Positions 22,336-33,660 are shown, counted from the first letter of the stretch. The stretch is DNA of 64,000 bases from Rehmannia glutinosa (GCA_016081115.2 CM071930.1:7173419-7237418), one strand, 5' to 3'. Notes: generated by a model from the sequence alone, not told the origin. Numbers and translations are program-made.

Positions 22336-22540
22336 AGATGGAGGGAAAATATGGTCACGATATGTTTGTCCTTGATTATGAACCGTAGTACCGATAGAAT
22401 AGAATGACAAAGAACTATAGAAGTTCTTTTGTTGGGGATTGATTTTATAATTATCATTTTGACATTATGCCTTATGTTAATCCTTTTAATTTTGTTGGAG
22501 GATCTGATTTTGTTGGAGATCGGCATGTATTTAAATTGTT
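22336..22540. other. Short spacer after the protease gene
   Basis: Decayed coding-like sequence continues for about 100 bases (GHDMFVLDYE-like frame), then non-coding DNA. It includes no separate gene. Confidence 0.4.
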
Positions 22541-23900
22541 AAAATCTATTGTAAGACAGTGTGAAACGATCGAGTCTTGTAAAACGATCGAGTCGTTTTT
22601 TGTAAAAAAGACAGTGCAGTTTTACAAGAGTGTAGTTGTTTCTTATAAAACGACGAGTCTTGTAAAATGACTGGAGTCATTTTTGTTTTATAATTCACAA
22701 ATTTATTAAAACAACTATAGTTGTTTTACAAGAGTGTAGTCGTTTCTTATAAAACGACTATATTTTTTAAAAACAATGGGAGTTATTTTGGAAAACGACT
22801 AGAGTCGTTTTGAAAGATAGGTGCAGTTTGCATGTGTAATTGCTGGATATTGTACAATTTTTTTATAAAAACGATTGGAGTCTTGTAAAACGACCGAAGT
22901 CATTTTTGTTTTATAATTCACAAGTTTATTAAAACAAATATAGTTGTTTTACAAGAGTGTAGTTGTTTTTTTTTATAAAAAACGACTGGAGTCTTGTAAA
23001 ATGACTAGAGTCGTTTTTGTAAAAAGACAGGTGCAGTTTTACAAGAGTGTAGTTGTTTCTTATAAAACAACTGGAGTCTTGTAAAATGACTGGAGTCGTT
23101 TTTGTTTTATAATTCACAAATTTATTAAAACAACTATAGTTGTTTTACAAGAGTGTAGTCGTTTCTTATAAAACGACTATATTTTTTAAAAACAATGGGA
23201 GTTATTTTGGAAAACGACTAGAGTCGTTTTGAAAGATAGGTGTAGTTTGCATGTGTAATTGCTGAACATTGTACAATTTTTTTATAAAAACGATTGGAGT
23301 CTTGTAAAACGACCGAAGTCGTTTTTGTTTTATAATTCACAAATTTATTAAAACAACTATAGTTGTTTTACAAGAGTGTAGTCGTTTCTTATAAAAAGAC
23401 TAGAGTCTTGTAAAACGACTTGAGTCATTTTTATTTCATAATTCACAAATTCATTAAAACAACTATAATTGTTTTACAAGAGTGTAGTCGTTTCTTATAA
23501 AAAGATTATATTTTTGAAAAACGACTTGAGTTGATTCAAAATAATATATTGAATTTTCCATTCCAAATATGCAACTTACAATAATAATTCTGCATTACAA
23601 TGAATAAGATGGTGAACATATTTAATACAATTTAACTTTGTCTACTAATAATATCCTTATGAACGTCTTTACAGTGAGATTCAACCTTCTTACATTATGT
23701 TTATTGATTACTTATGATGTTTTAAGTTGTGTTTGGTTTGATTCAAACTATTTCTGCAAGAAATTTATAGGAAGAAAATGAACTTGCAATAAAAATTCAC
23801 AAAAACAACTATTGTCGTTTTACAAGACATGAGTCGTTTTTTGTAAAAAACGACTGGAGTCTTGTAAAACGACTTGAGTCATTTTTTTTCCTTTTTTCCA
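22540..23900. repeat. Array of palindromic AAAACGACT/AGTCGTTTT motifs with a 419-bp higher-order repeat
   Basis: AAAACGACT and its complement AGTCGTTTT, with near variants, recur dozens of times, often as hairpin-like pairs such as AAAACGACTAGAGTCGTTTT. A longer unit of about 419 bases is present at least twice: GCATGTGTAATTGCTG occurs at about 22830 and 23249 in the same context. Outlying copies lie at 23820-23880, 24040-24085 and 26530. The array lies between the convergent 3' ends of the two MULE genes. Short frames over it are not genes. Confidence 0.88.
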
Positions 23901-24099
23901 AAACAATAGCAGATCATAGGTAAATCACCACGAATTAAGTTTAATTACAACAACTTCCATTTGAAACCATTAAGTTCTAAAACAAAAAAAAAAACTTCAC
24001 AACAAAGGTGATGCCAACAGATCCATCAAAAGTAATAGTTCCATCAAAACGACAAGAGTAGTTTTACAAGACTCGAGTAGTTTTTATGTCTAAAGATCT

Positions 24100-26469
24100 T
24101 CAACATGCTAAAGGCATCTGACTTGTACATGTTAATCGATTGTGCCCAGTGGCACCACATCTACTGCATTTTTGTCTTTGAGAAAACTCTCCAGTAGACA
24201 TAATTCTCTTTGTTTTAGTACGCCCGCATCGTCGTCGTACTAATGGAGGCAACACATTGGAGAAGCCAAGATTTTCAGGAATTTCCCAATTAACTTCATT
24301 TGGCACGGGATAAATAGTATCACTATAAGCTGCTCGCCAATATTCAACAGTATAATATGGAGAACAGAACAAGTAAATTGAATAACCACTCTTTTTCACA
24401 GCAGCCACTGCATGCTCACACGGTAAATGTTCTAATTGGAATCTTCTACAAGTGCACGTTTTTTCATCCAAGTTAATAACAAAATTCTTGGTGCCATTCC
24501 TCACATCATACGTGAGCTGATCTATTGGGTCGGCAACAAGTCTATTGGCTTTATCAACATTCTTACGCAATTTCTCTTCAATCATTGGCGTTAGTGTGCT
24601 TGTACAGCTTTGTGCACTCGCACGCCTCTCATAAAACCATTTCTGTAACTTTTTCCTAATACTCTCAATCAATGAAAGTATTGGACTATGCCGATCTTTC
24701 TTAAACAACGAATTTAATGACTCATCATTGTTTGATGTCATTATATTGTAACGATTTCCCACAAAGTGTGACCTGGCCCAAGTATGGAACTGTGTGTTGA
24801 CTAAATACTTCCACGCTTTACTATCAATTCTCTCAATTTCTCTCATATAATTTTCAAACTCTTTTAAAGTATATGCCTCTGATGCTTTCTTGAAAAGTAT
24901 GATAATATCAGTTTTTCGAGTTATGGTCCTTAAGTTGCCTTTTATATGATAGATGCAATGACCATGACGGACATTTTGATAGATAGCTTGAACTCCATTG
25001 ATAATACTTCGATGTAGGTCAGATATTATAACAAGATCTTCGGATCCTTCGTTACTTGTTTCAACTTCGTGAAAAAAACCAAGTCCACGATGCATCATTC
25101 TCTTTAATCAACTATACCCCAAGCAAGAGGATAAATCAATATTTTCATCTTGACAAGTAGCAACAATCGCGTACCTTTATATTTTCCATCAAAAAATGTT
25201 CCATCAACTACAACTACATTTCGTGTTGAAGAGTGGAATCCGCGAATGCAAGGTCCGAGAGCCATAAAAAATACTTGAAACGGTTCTCACTATCAATCTC
25301 CAAATATAATATTGTTCCGTGGATTGGTTATAGCCAAATTATGGGAATATAAGCCCGATTTAGCATAACTATCCTCGAAGGAACCTCTTAAATATTCTAA
25401 AGCACATTCTCGTGAATTATGTGCCCTCCGATAACTCATGTCAATCCCAAACTCTTGACGCATGTCATTAACAATGTCTGTAGGTCTATATACAATGTTG
25501 GAGTTTTGAAACTTAGAAAATATATGTCTTCCAACAACCCACGATCTTGCCTGCTTGTGATCATTTCGGCGAATACTCACAGGACAAGTATGTTCACGTG
25601 CATATTTGCGGACTTGAAAGTAACCACAATTTTTGAATTTAGTTGCCCGCAAACCCCATTTGCAATTTTCACCTCTGCAAACAATTGCATAAACTTCCTT
25701 GTTAGATTTCTTCACTCTAAATTCAAAGTTGTACTTCATTGCAAGCATGTGGACTTCCATCATAAGATCTTTTTTCGTGTTGAAAACTTGGTGATCTACT
25801 AAATCTGTATCTTCGGGAATCAAACATGTTGAAGTTGTTGAACTTGCAAGGTGATCATTAGTAAAAATATTTTCTTCTCCGCCGTTTTGAAGCATCTCGG
25901 ATCTATGAGTCGAAAAAACAATAATGTTATCATTTTCAATAATATCATCTACATTATTGTCTTGGGCTATCTCCAACTCATCCCAATTAATATTCTCAGT
26001 CTGATATACTTCATTGTCATCATTTGCTTGCATTTCACAATGCAAATTGATGCTTTCATTTTGCAATTCACAATGCACTCCATCATTTTCCACTTCATGA
26101 AATGGATCAATATGTTCTTCTTGTGGATGCTCAACTTGAAGTTTTTTCACAAGGGTTACACAAATTGGACAATGAGAATTTCTTTGGTTGAGAGACATCA
26201 ACCATTGTACTTGTTTTGTCAAGTAATCTTGATCGAATCGCAAATTGTCCACTTCCTGGGTGAAGAAATCTCATCTCAATGTCATGTGAAGATGAATCAA
26301 CTTTACAAATGTTTAACACTTCACAATACAAATCATGATATGAAGTAGATGAAAATATTGGAATTCCATCCACCATTTCCTCGCCCCCACTTCGTTTCCA
26401 TATCCATTTTCCTTCATCGTCATTAATAAAATCTCCAAAATAAAATATAGCAATCCATGTTGACTCCAT
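24100..26469 (-). pseudogene. mudrA-like: mudrA-type MULE transposase, frameshifted
   Basis: Read on the minus strand from ATG at 26469. The first piece (to about 26240) is the N-terminus. The second (to 25293) has the plant MuDR DNA-binding region, CRGENCKWGLRATKF and YRPTDIVNDMRQEFG. Between 25290 and 25100, VVVVDGTFFDGKYKG holds the first catalytic Asp of the DDE core. The last piece (25098-24100) has ISDLHRSI with the second Asp (residue 27), the NNDESLNS Glu (126), a SWIM zinc finger CTCRRFQLEHLPCEH (215-229) and a zinc knuckle CSRCGATGHNRLTC (311-324). Frames change near 26240 and at 25290 and 25110. All catalytic acids are still present, so decay is recent. It cuts and pastes MULEs in the nucleus. 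Confidence 0.85.
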
Positions 26470-26930
26470 ATCTGCAATAGGAAGTAAGAAAATAATCAAT
26501 TAGTAATGTACCATGACCACTTTTAAATATCTGAATGACTACAGTCGTTTATAACGGGAATTCCAAATTTGCAACTACAGCATACAAGATTTTGATTTTT
26601 AACAGCTACTTGAACTTGAAAATTTAACTCAAATAGTTAAATAAATAGAAATGAACATCTAAAACACAATATTATAAACATTTAAAAGTGAAAAGAACAT
26701 CTTACCAATATAAAATGTTCAAATATAGGGTTGGTTCTTGATCTTGATTCTTCATATAACTACAGCAAAACTAGATTAAAAAAATAAAAGTGAGAACAAG
26801 AAAGAAATACAAGTTTATAGGTACAGTAAAGAAGAAGAAGAAGATGATGATGATGATGAAGAAGAAGAAGAAAAATAGAAATGGAAGAATAGAAGCCAAA
26901 CAAAACAACGATTTGTGAATTTTGAAGAAT
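26470..26930. other. MULE 5' region of the transposase gene, with GAA/GAT microsatellite
   Basis: AT-rich DNA upstream of mudrA. A run of AAGAAGAAG and GATGATGATG at about 26830-26875 is a simple repeat. One GACTACAGTCGTTT palindrome at 26530 resembles the array motif. No further gene is present. Confidence 0.6.
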
Positions 26931-27108
26931 GGGGACATTATTGTAATAACATAGTATGGGTATTTGAGAGATTTCAGAAATACATAAAAGGATGTTTTGG
27001 ACATTTTACATTAAAAGAGGCCTCAAAAGGTATTTTTGAGTAAGTTGGTCCTCAAAAGATTTTAAAAACCTTGACTGGACCTTTTTTTACAATCCCCCCA
27101 CAAAACTT

Positions 27109-27808
27109 AAAGTATGAAACCCTTCATCCTCCTCCCTACACCCTGAGTCGCGTCGCTACCGCCTACCTGCTCACCACTCTTCGTCGTCGCCGGACTAGCT
27201 CTCCACTGTGGTCTGCGCCGCTACTCTCCTCACCACTCGGCACTCGCCCTCGCCACAGCATGTAAGTCATCTTTTTTTTTTTTTTTATGAGCAGACATCA
27301 GAGATTCAGGCGGTTGGGGTGGGTCTTGGGCTCTTGGGGGATTGATGAATATGATGATATAGACAATAATACCCGCATTTTCTCCTTTCAATTTCATGGC
27401 TTATCTCCCTCTTTTTTGTTTTTCCTTAGATTAGATTTGTTTCTTGTACTGCTTCAATAATTCTTTCGATTTTGTTTGCTTTTATTTGATTTTCTCATCA
27501 TGTTCAATTTAGATGAATATAGATAAATATGATGTTTACTTGGCAGTTGGCCCATTTCGAAAATTTGTTCTCTCTGTTTCTTTTTTTTAAATATAGATGA
27601 ATGTGATTGTTATTTGGAATAAGGAATGTTTTTGGAGTTGATGAATGTTAGAGAACTAAAAAGGGGATTGTCAGATAGGGGGTTTTCTATTTTTTGAGGT
27701 GCTTTGCTTTGGTGTATATGTGTTTGTCTTGGATACACTTTGTGTTTTTGTATTGTATATTTGCTTCTGCTTTTAAGAAGGTAAACTGATTTTTAACTCT
27801 TGTGGCAG
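27109..27808 (+). other. Likely 5' exon and intron of the hAT transposase
   Basis: A C-rich segment (27115-27260) is followed by a good donor GTAAGT at 27262, an AT-rich intron, and an acceptor GTGGCAG at 27802-27808, six bases before the transposase ATG. This fits a non-coding first exon and a 547-base leader intron. Confidence 0.5.
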
Positions 27809-27813
27809 TGAAC

Positions 27814-30026
27814 ATGGATTCTCAAAGTTATGACAATGATGAAGTGGAAGTTTTGGAATCCGTTGCTCGTTCCGATAATGTGAGCTCCGAAAAACCCTCA
27901 AAAAAGTCTAGATCAAACACCTCGAAGGTATGGAGCAATTTCTCTAAACCTGAAAATGGTAGAGTGAAGTGCAATGGGTGTGGAAAAGATTGTGCTTAGA
28001 ACGACTCTAGTTACGGAACTTCTACTCTTACACGCCATATAAATAACTGTAAGATTGTCAAATATAATGATGTGGGTTTGATGTTAAACGATGAAGGGAA
28101 ATTAAGATCTAAGAAGATTGATCCAAAACATGTACGTGAGCTTTTGTCTAAGGCTATTATTTCACATGATCTCCCACTTTTCTTTGTTGAATACAAATGG
28201 ATAAGAGAGTTAATCAAGTATTTGAATACTGATGCCAAAAACATTAGTAGATTAACAGCTACTACTGATATTTTAAAGTTGTATCATGTTGAAAAGGAGA
28301 AGTTGAATCGTGTTATGCTTGATAGTCCTAGTAGAATATGTTTAACATCTGATTGTTGGACTGCTTGTACTAGTGAAGGCTATATTTGTTTGACGGCTCA
28401 CTTTGTTGATTCTAATTGGAAATTGAATAGTAAGATTCTTTCTTTCTGTAAAATGGAGCCTCCACATTCTGGGTATGATTTGGCAAATAAGGTGTATGAG
28501 TGCTTGAAAGAATGGGGTATTGATCACAAGATATTTTCTCTTACATTGGACAATGCTTCGCCTAATGATTCTATGCAAAATTTCTTGAAAGAAAGACTTT
28601 ATCTGCAAAATAGTCTTCTTTGCAATGGTCAATTTTTCCATGTAAGATGTTGTGCTCATATCTTGAATCTTATTGTCCAAGATGGTTTGAAAGTGGCTAA
28701 TGAAGCTTTAAACAAAATTAGAGATAGTATTAAATATGTTAAGGGATCGGAGGGGAGGATGAAAAGCTTTCTTCAATGTGTTAGTCAAGTTGGTGGTATT
28801 GACACTAAAGTTGGTTTGCGGTTGGATGTACCTACTAGATGGAATTCTACTTACACTATGCTTGAAAGTGGAATTAAATACAAGCGGGCCTTTAGTAGTC
28901 TTCAATTGACTGATACAAATTATAAGTTTGCTCCGACAAATGAGGAGTGGACAAGAGGGGAGAAAATGTGTGAGTTCTTGCGCCCAATTTATGTGATTAC
29001 AAACTTGATTTCTGGAACTTCTTACCCGACCTCCAACTTGTATTTCATGCAAATATGGAAAATAGAGTGTTTTTTGAAAGCAAATGTGGAGAGCGAAGAT
29101 GAAGACATTAGGAACGCATCTTTGAAAATGAAAGAAAATCTTGATAAGTATTGTAGTGATTACAGCGTGGTGCTTGCATTTGGGGCGGTGCTTGATCCTC
29201 GGGCAAAATTGGGAATGATAAAATATTGTTACTCCCAACTTGATCAACATTCTTGCCAAGAGAAGATTGATAATATTAGAAGCAACTTGCAAATGCTTTT
29301 TGGTGAGTATACGAAGTGGATGTCCTCTACTCAACCAAGTGAAAGTAGCTTCCAAAGTACTCCAATTTTATCATCTTTTGCTTTAGGTTCAGCTGGTGGG
29401 AAAGGAAAGGAACAAGTTGATGATAGTTTGAATGATGTGAGTATTTATTTTGACTTATATTTAAATGACATATTCATTATTTGTTTGTTTCATTAATTGT
29501 TTCTTTTTCTTATTTGTTTATTTCATTTTGTTTAGGTCATGCAAGATTGGTAGACTAAAGCATCAAATTGCCAAAATGAAAAGTCTGCATTGGATCAATA
29601 TTTGGATGAGCCCCCACTGAATTTCAGTATTTTTCAAATTTAGATGTTTTAGAATTTTAGAAAAATTATAAGAAGCGATGTCCAGCATTATCAATTATGG
29701 CATGTGATATATTAAATATTCCTATCACTACTGTAGCATCTGAGTCTGCATTTAGCATAGGGGCTCGTGTTCTCGTTAAATATAGAAGTCGATTTCTTGG
29801 TAATAATGTGCAGGCTATTCTTTGTACCCGTAGTTGGTTACAAGATTTTGTTGATGGTAAGATTCTTAAAGTTTTATTTTACTATTTGATTTCAATTATA
29901 TATACATAGATAAACTTCTTACTAACAATTTATTTTTTTGTTGTTTTATATATTTTAGATGAAGAAGAATTAGAAGATGACACTTTGTCCAAGGAAGGAT
30001 CAAATGTTACTAATGATGATGTTTGA
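27814..30026 (+). pseudogene. hAT transposase: BED zinc finger, DDE core and C-terminal dimerisation domain
   Basis: From ATG at 27814 the protein has a BED finger, with Cys pair CNGCGKDC then GTSTLTRHINNC; a TAG at 27997 interrupts it. The long frame 28072-29436 holds the RNase H-like core, with LTSDCWTAC, LTLDNASPND, HVRCCAHILNLIVQDGL and VPTRWNSTYTML. An intron follows (GTGAGT at 29437 to TTTAG at 29535). The dimerisation domain then appears as IPITTVASESAFSIGARVL. A second intron (29857-29958) leads to a short acidic last exon ending TGA 30024-30026. Further in-frame TAGs lie near 29550 and 29660, the latter where Trp is expected. Dead as it stands, but otherwise full-length. Confidence 0.88.
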
Positions 30027-30363
30027 ATTGTATTTGAATTTTTGTAATTTGAACTTTTAAGACTTTATCCATGTATGCAACTATAAACTTTGTGTCACTT
30101 TTATTATTGTGGATCATTTAGTTTTGCATATTAAATTTGAATGTTAATGTTATACATGCTTAATTTAAAATTTTAGGTTTATATATAATTTTTTTTTAAT
30201 TTTTTTGGCTTGTAGCCCGATAGTGACCCGTTTAGCCCGAAGCCCGCTAGGGTTAGGTTCACATTTTCCAGCTCGTATAAAAGTGGCCCGCTTAGCCCGA
30301 AGCTCGCTTAAATTTGGGCCCTATAGGACTAGGGTCAGCACGTTTAACATCTCTAGGTGTCAC

Positions 30364-30508
30364 CTCACCTCGGGTCGCGTGCTCCTTAAAGTGTTGTCAT
30401 GCCTGCGTGGTGACTCTTGAAAACCAAGCTCGTCTCCTCGGTTCACCCAAGAGCTCCGGTTAGGAAAAAGAGTGAGGGCAATATAGTCTTTTATTTAGAT
30501 CCATATCA
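30364..30508 (-). repeat. Right (5') LTR of the Tat element, distal part
   Basis: Resumes the LTR after the hAT insertion: CTCACCTCGGGTCGCGTGCTC and GAGCTCCGGTTAGGAAAAAG match 13925-14040. It ends GATCCATATCA at 30508, which marks the outer end of the element. Confidence 0.88.
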
Positions 30509-30716
30509 AATATGATAACTTTTATACATGTGGCAATTATATTTATATTTGATTTATGCTTCAAAATATAATTAATATGATATCTTTTATACACGTGACA
30601 ATTATACGCAAATGGAATAAATAATTAAGCACCCTTTTCTGAATAAAAGATGTCATCTGTTCATTTCTAAGTTTGGCTTCATATTATATTTTCCTATTCC
30701 TATTCCTATTGGTGAA
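30509..30716. other. Intergenic DNA, no gene seen
   Basis: AT-rich, with a repeated motif TTTTATACAYGTGRCAATTATA at 30530 and 30588. No coding or RNA gene is recognised. Confidence 0.5.
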
Positions 30717-30952
30717 TAGAGCTGTCAAATGTGTTGAGCCGATGTTAGCCCTTTGAGCCAAAGAGAAAATCGGGTTGGGCTAACCTAAATTCCATCGAAG
30801 CGCAATTTTTGAGGCCTAAACCCAGCTTAGCTCATGAAAATACACATGAAAAGTCGGGTCGATTGGACCAGTCCAAGATTTTGGGCCCAATGGGCCGGGA
30901 CAAATAGGCCCAACTCTTCCATCACCGGGCCAGACTAGTTTTGACAACTCTA
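30717..30952. mobile_element. hAT-type MITE, 236 bp
   Basis: Terminal inverted repeats TAGAGCTGTCAAA and, at the other end, TTTTGACAACTCTA. Inside are GGGCCC-rich subterminal motifs as in the large hAT. Flanking octamers TTGGTGAA and TTGATAAG match at five of eight positions, so the duplication is decayed. Confidence 0.6.
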
Positions 30953-31025
30953 TTGATAAGTGTAAGACCTTTAAAAAAAATAAGAAAAAGAAATGGATTA
31001 GTACAGAGGGATTAAGGAATGTCAA

Positions 31026-32545
31026 TGTTTTGCATGTTTTTGTGTGTATTTTGTGTGATTATTTATACATATTTTTTACGTGTTTTATTTGCATTTGCAT
31101 GTCTTAGTGTTACGTTGTGTTATTTTGTTGATTTTCTAGGATTTGGTGGAAAAAACAAGTTTTGGAGCAAGAAACGTCAATAAGTCATTTCGCGCAACTG
31201 CGACAGTCTTCGTATTTGGAACATAACTTTTTCATCCGAAGTCCAATTGACCTTATTTTTATGCCATTAGAAAGTTAAGAGAGAGTTATACAATGTCTAC
31301 TTTGCTAAATGCAAATGAAAACGTTTGGATGGGTTAAAATCATGTGAAATTAGAAATCGAGTGATGAGATTTTGGAAATGATACGCCTTAGTATTTTGAC
31401 CATAACTCTCTCTAGCAAATTGATATTAAGATCATTCAAGTGGTTATGGAAAGCTAAGAGATAGAGTTACAATTCATAAGAAACACCGAGAGCAAATTCT
31501 GACATTTAGAGGGTGCGCGGTCACAAGACGACCGGCAAAACAGTAACGCTATCTTGCGCTTGGAAGTCTTGTGCGCCGCACCCTGACTTCCTGAATACGA
31601 AATTCGCGATTTTTTTCCGTCTTTTGGCTCTTCTACCTTGTATATGACTCTAGGTCTATAAATAAGACTTGAGGAGCCCATATTTTCGAATACTTTTTAC
31701 TTCTTAGCACTTTTAAACCTTAGTTTTTGTTATTTTCTCTTGCATTCAACATTGGGATTGTTTGGGTTCTTCCCATCGAACTTATTTTACGGCTTAATCA
31801 AAGCGTAATATTTCTTCTTCTTCTTTATCTGATTTCAATTGTTGAGTGATTATTATTGCATAATGATGTTTATCATTGTTTTCTTTCCTTCAATTGAGAT
31901 TATGATCCCATCCTTAAGCATGAACTAACTTCTTTGTTCTAGGATTGGGATGATTTGATTCAAACGAACAAGCATGAATATAAACTAATTGATTTGCTTT
32001 CTTAAATAAATTGTTTTATTTGATAATTGATTATTTGACCAACTTCTGATTATTTTGAGGGAATAATTGAGATCGAAAGAAGATATTAATCCTGGACTAA
32101 ATTTATTTAGGGGGTTAGATATGAATCAGAGATGTTTTATCTAACTTGGTTAATGGAAATATCAAATTGGTTATGGATAGACCCAATCTGTGAATACGTG
32201 AGTTATCAGATTTAGGTTTAGTTTATATCTGTTTGTTATAATTGTTAATCGCATGATCAATTAGTTGATATTATGCTTGCAAGTTTGATGAGATGATTCC
32301 GAAATCCTAGACATTTTATCCATATCGTTTTCACTGGGTTTAATTGTGTTTAGTTTTAATTGGTCTTTTTATTTATTTTCCTTAGATAATTTAAATCATA
32401 CAAATTCTGTTATTTGTGACGCACGATAATTATTTATCGGTTAAGTCTTCATTGAGAAACGACTTGGGATAACTTGCCCCCCTACGATTGATCTCGTTTT
32501 CTTGCAAGGATCATTAGATTTTCATAGGTGTTTAGCGGTTGAACA
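31026..32545 (+). mobile_element. Solo LTR, 1.52 kb, target duplication GTCAA
   Basis: Starts TGTTTTGCATG, ends GCGGTTGAACA, and is flanked by GTCAA at 31021-31025 and 32546-32550. A TATA box TATAAATA at 31657-31664 is at a plausible U3/R position. No gag, pol, primer-binding site or second copy is present, so it is the product of recombination between two LTRs. The text around AACTTGCCCCCCTACGATTG resembles the end of gypsy LTRs, but the lineage is uncertain. Confidence 0.75.
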
Positions 32546-32550
32546 GTCAA

Positions 32551-33488
32551 CTGACATTTTTCAGTGATTTTCTTTTTCTTTTTCTTCTTCTATTCTTTTG
32601 TACAACAATTTCGTGTTTTGGTTTTTGCAAATGAGTTTACGGTTGTATTTGGACGTAAGGATTTGAATTTTGACGAAGGATTTAAATGAATATATTTTAA
32701 TATGGACTCAAAATCTACCACAATGACTAAAAAATAATTTGAGATTTGCAAATAAATTCAATTAAATGATTACCACAAATTTGACATCCATAACTCTAAA
32801 TTTGTCGACTTAAATAGAACCTAAGGTAATTTTAATTTTTTTGAATAAGTAGGTACAATATGGACCCTCTATTTTAGTGGTTTGGCAATCAATAAAGAAA
32901 TGATAATGAGTTTTTTAACAGACCGACATGCAATGAGCCAATGCTTGTGGCCCAATGAGCCGATGGGCTATTTCTTGAAATAGTCTACTCGTCCTGTACA
33001 AATTGGGCCCATAAAACACAATATATATTAGCGTCCAGGCCCAGTCTATGTGCCGCTCAACCAGTACAATTAGAATTGTCAATTGGTCAGATCGCAAAAT
33101 AATTTCAGTATATTTCATATTTGTGGCATAGTTGGTTGCATTTGTCGGCTACTAGGCCTACATAAATGGGCCAAATACTTTAACAAATGTGTCCAAGTAA
33201 AAATAAAGAATATATTTCAAAAAAAAATCAAAAGGTATGATATTAAGATTAAGCAACTCATCATATTCGTAGATAATCTATTAAGATTGGTTTGTACATT
33301 AAAAACTGTAAGCACGCAAAATTTTCAGATTGCAACACATGAAAGAGAGATGAATTGATGACGTACGCTTTGATTCTAATATATTTATTTTTAATTAAAT
33401 TTAAATAATAATATTTAATTAATATTGAACATCCAATTTGATTTCAGAAAATATGCTAAGAATTGAAACATTGGTTACATTTTTAACA
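32551..33488. other. Intergenic DNA, no gene seen
   Basis: AT-rich. A GGCCCA-containing segment (32925-33060) resembles the inside of a hAT MITE, but I could not place its ends. Short open frames have no recognisable features. Confidence 0.45.
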
Positions 33489-33660
33489 CACTACTAGAAA
33501 ATGAGGTTTTTGTAACGACAAAAAGTTGTCGCAAAACAATGAATGTCGTCACAATTTTTTTTTTGTGGCAACATGTGGACACAAATAATTCTCCATGTAA
33601 AGCTTGTCACAAATAATTTATTTGTAACGACGACATTTTTCAATTAAAACAAAATCGATT
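33489..33660 (+). mobile_element. Possible CACTA (En/Spm) end fragment
   Basis: CACTACTAGAAAATGAGG is the typical start of plant CACTA inverted repeats. It is followed by short subterminal motifs such as TTGTCGCAAAAC and GTCGTCACAA. I found no matching TTTTCTAGTAGTG end downstream, so this is a truncated end or a degenerate MITE. Confidence 0.5.

Larger units (their letters stand above)
18471..27099. mobile_element. Mutator-like element carrying a DUF1985/Ulp1 gene (Kaonashi-like), nested in the hAT
   Basis: The 9-bp sequence ACAAAACTT flanks it at 18462-18470 and 27100-27108. The ends are degenerate inverted repeats of over 100 bases: the left starts GTGGGAATGGCTCC and has TTTAGTCCATTCA; the right, reverse-complemented, starts GGGGGGATTG and has AAGGTCCAGTCAA. 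It contains a plus-strand DUF1985 plus Ulp1-protease gene and a convergent minus-strand mudrA-type transposase, with a palindromic repeat array between. MULEs that carry a Ulp1-like protease are known in plants (Kaonashi type). Removing it restores a hAT of normal size, which supports the boundaries. Confidence 0.8.
18272..30355 (+). mobile_element. hAT transposon inserted in the Tat LTR, itself carrying a MULE
   Basis: Terminal inverted repeats are TAGAGATGTTAAACG at 18272 and its reverse complement at 30341-30355. The 8-bp duplication GGTGTCAC flanks it perfectly at 18264-18271 and 30356-30363, the hAT hallmark. Both ends have many GGGCC/CCCG motifs (18290-18425 and 30215-30330), likely subterminal transposase-binding repeats. 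Without the nested MULE and its duplication the element is about 3.45 kb, the usual size of an autonomous hAT, and it contains one BED-finger hAT transposase. Confidence 0.92.
2646..30508 (-). mobile_element. Tat-type Ty3/gypsy retrotransposon shell, minus strand, heavily interrupted
   Basis: Two LTR copies flank a 3.7-kb internal region (14064-17784), all read on the minus strand. Each LTR is split by a later insertion, but the pieces add up well: about 0.61 kb for the left copy (2646-2977 plus 13782-14063) and about 0.63 kb for the right copy (17785-18271 plus 30364-30508). The 5' LTR is on the right, followed by a TTGGCGCCGTCTGTGG primer-binding site and gag. A purine tract precedes the left 3' LTR. 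The LTR starts TGATATGGATC on the minus strand. I could not find a matching target duplication at the outer ends; the left boundary near 2646 is uncertain because the copies diverge there. Confidence 0.8.

Noticed and set aside
22540..23900. CRISPR array or bacterial-type repeat system
   Set aside because: Repeats are palindromic words at irregular spacing inside a plant MULE, without spacers or associated genes.
28342..29355. Minus-strand frames of 112 and 215 codons
   Set aside because: Antisense to the hAT transposase, with no domain of their own.
32925..33060. Another hAT MITE
   Set aside because: GGCCCA motifs resemble MITE interiors, but no inverted ends or duplication could be placed.
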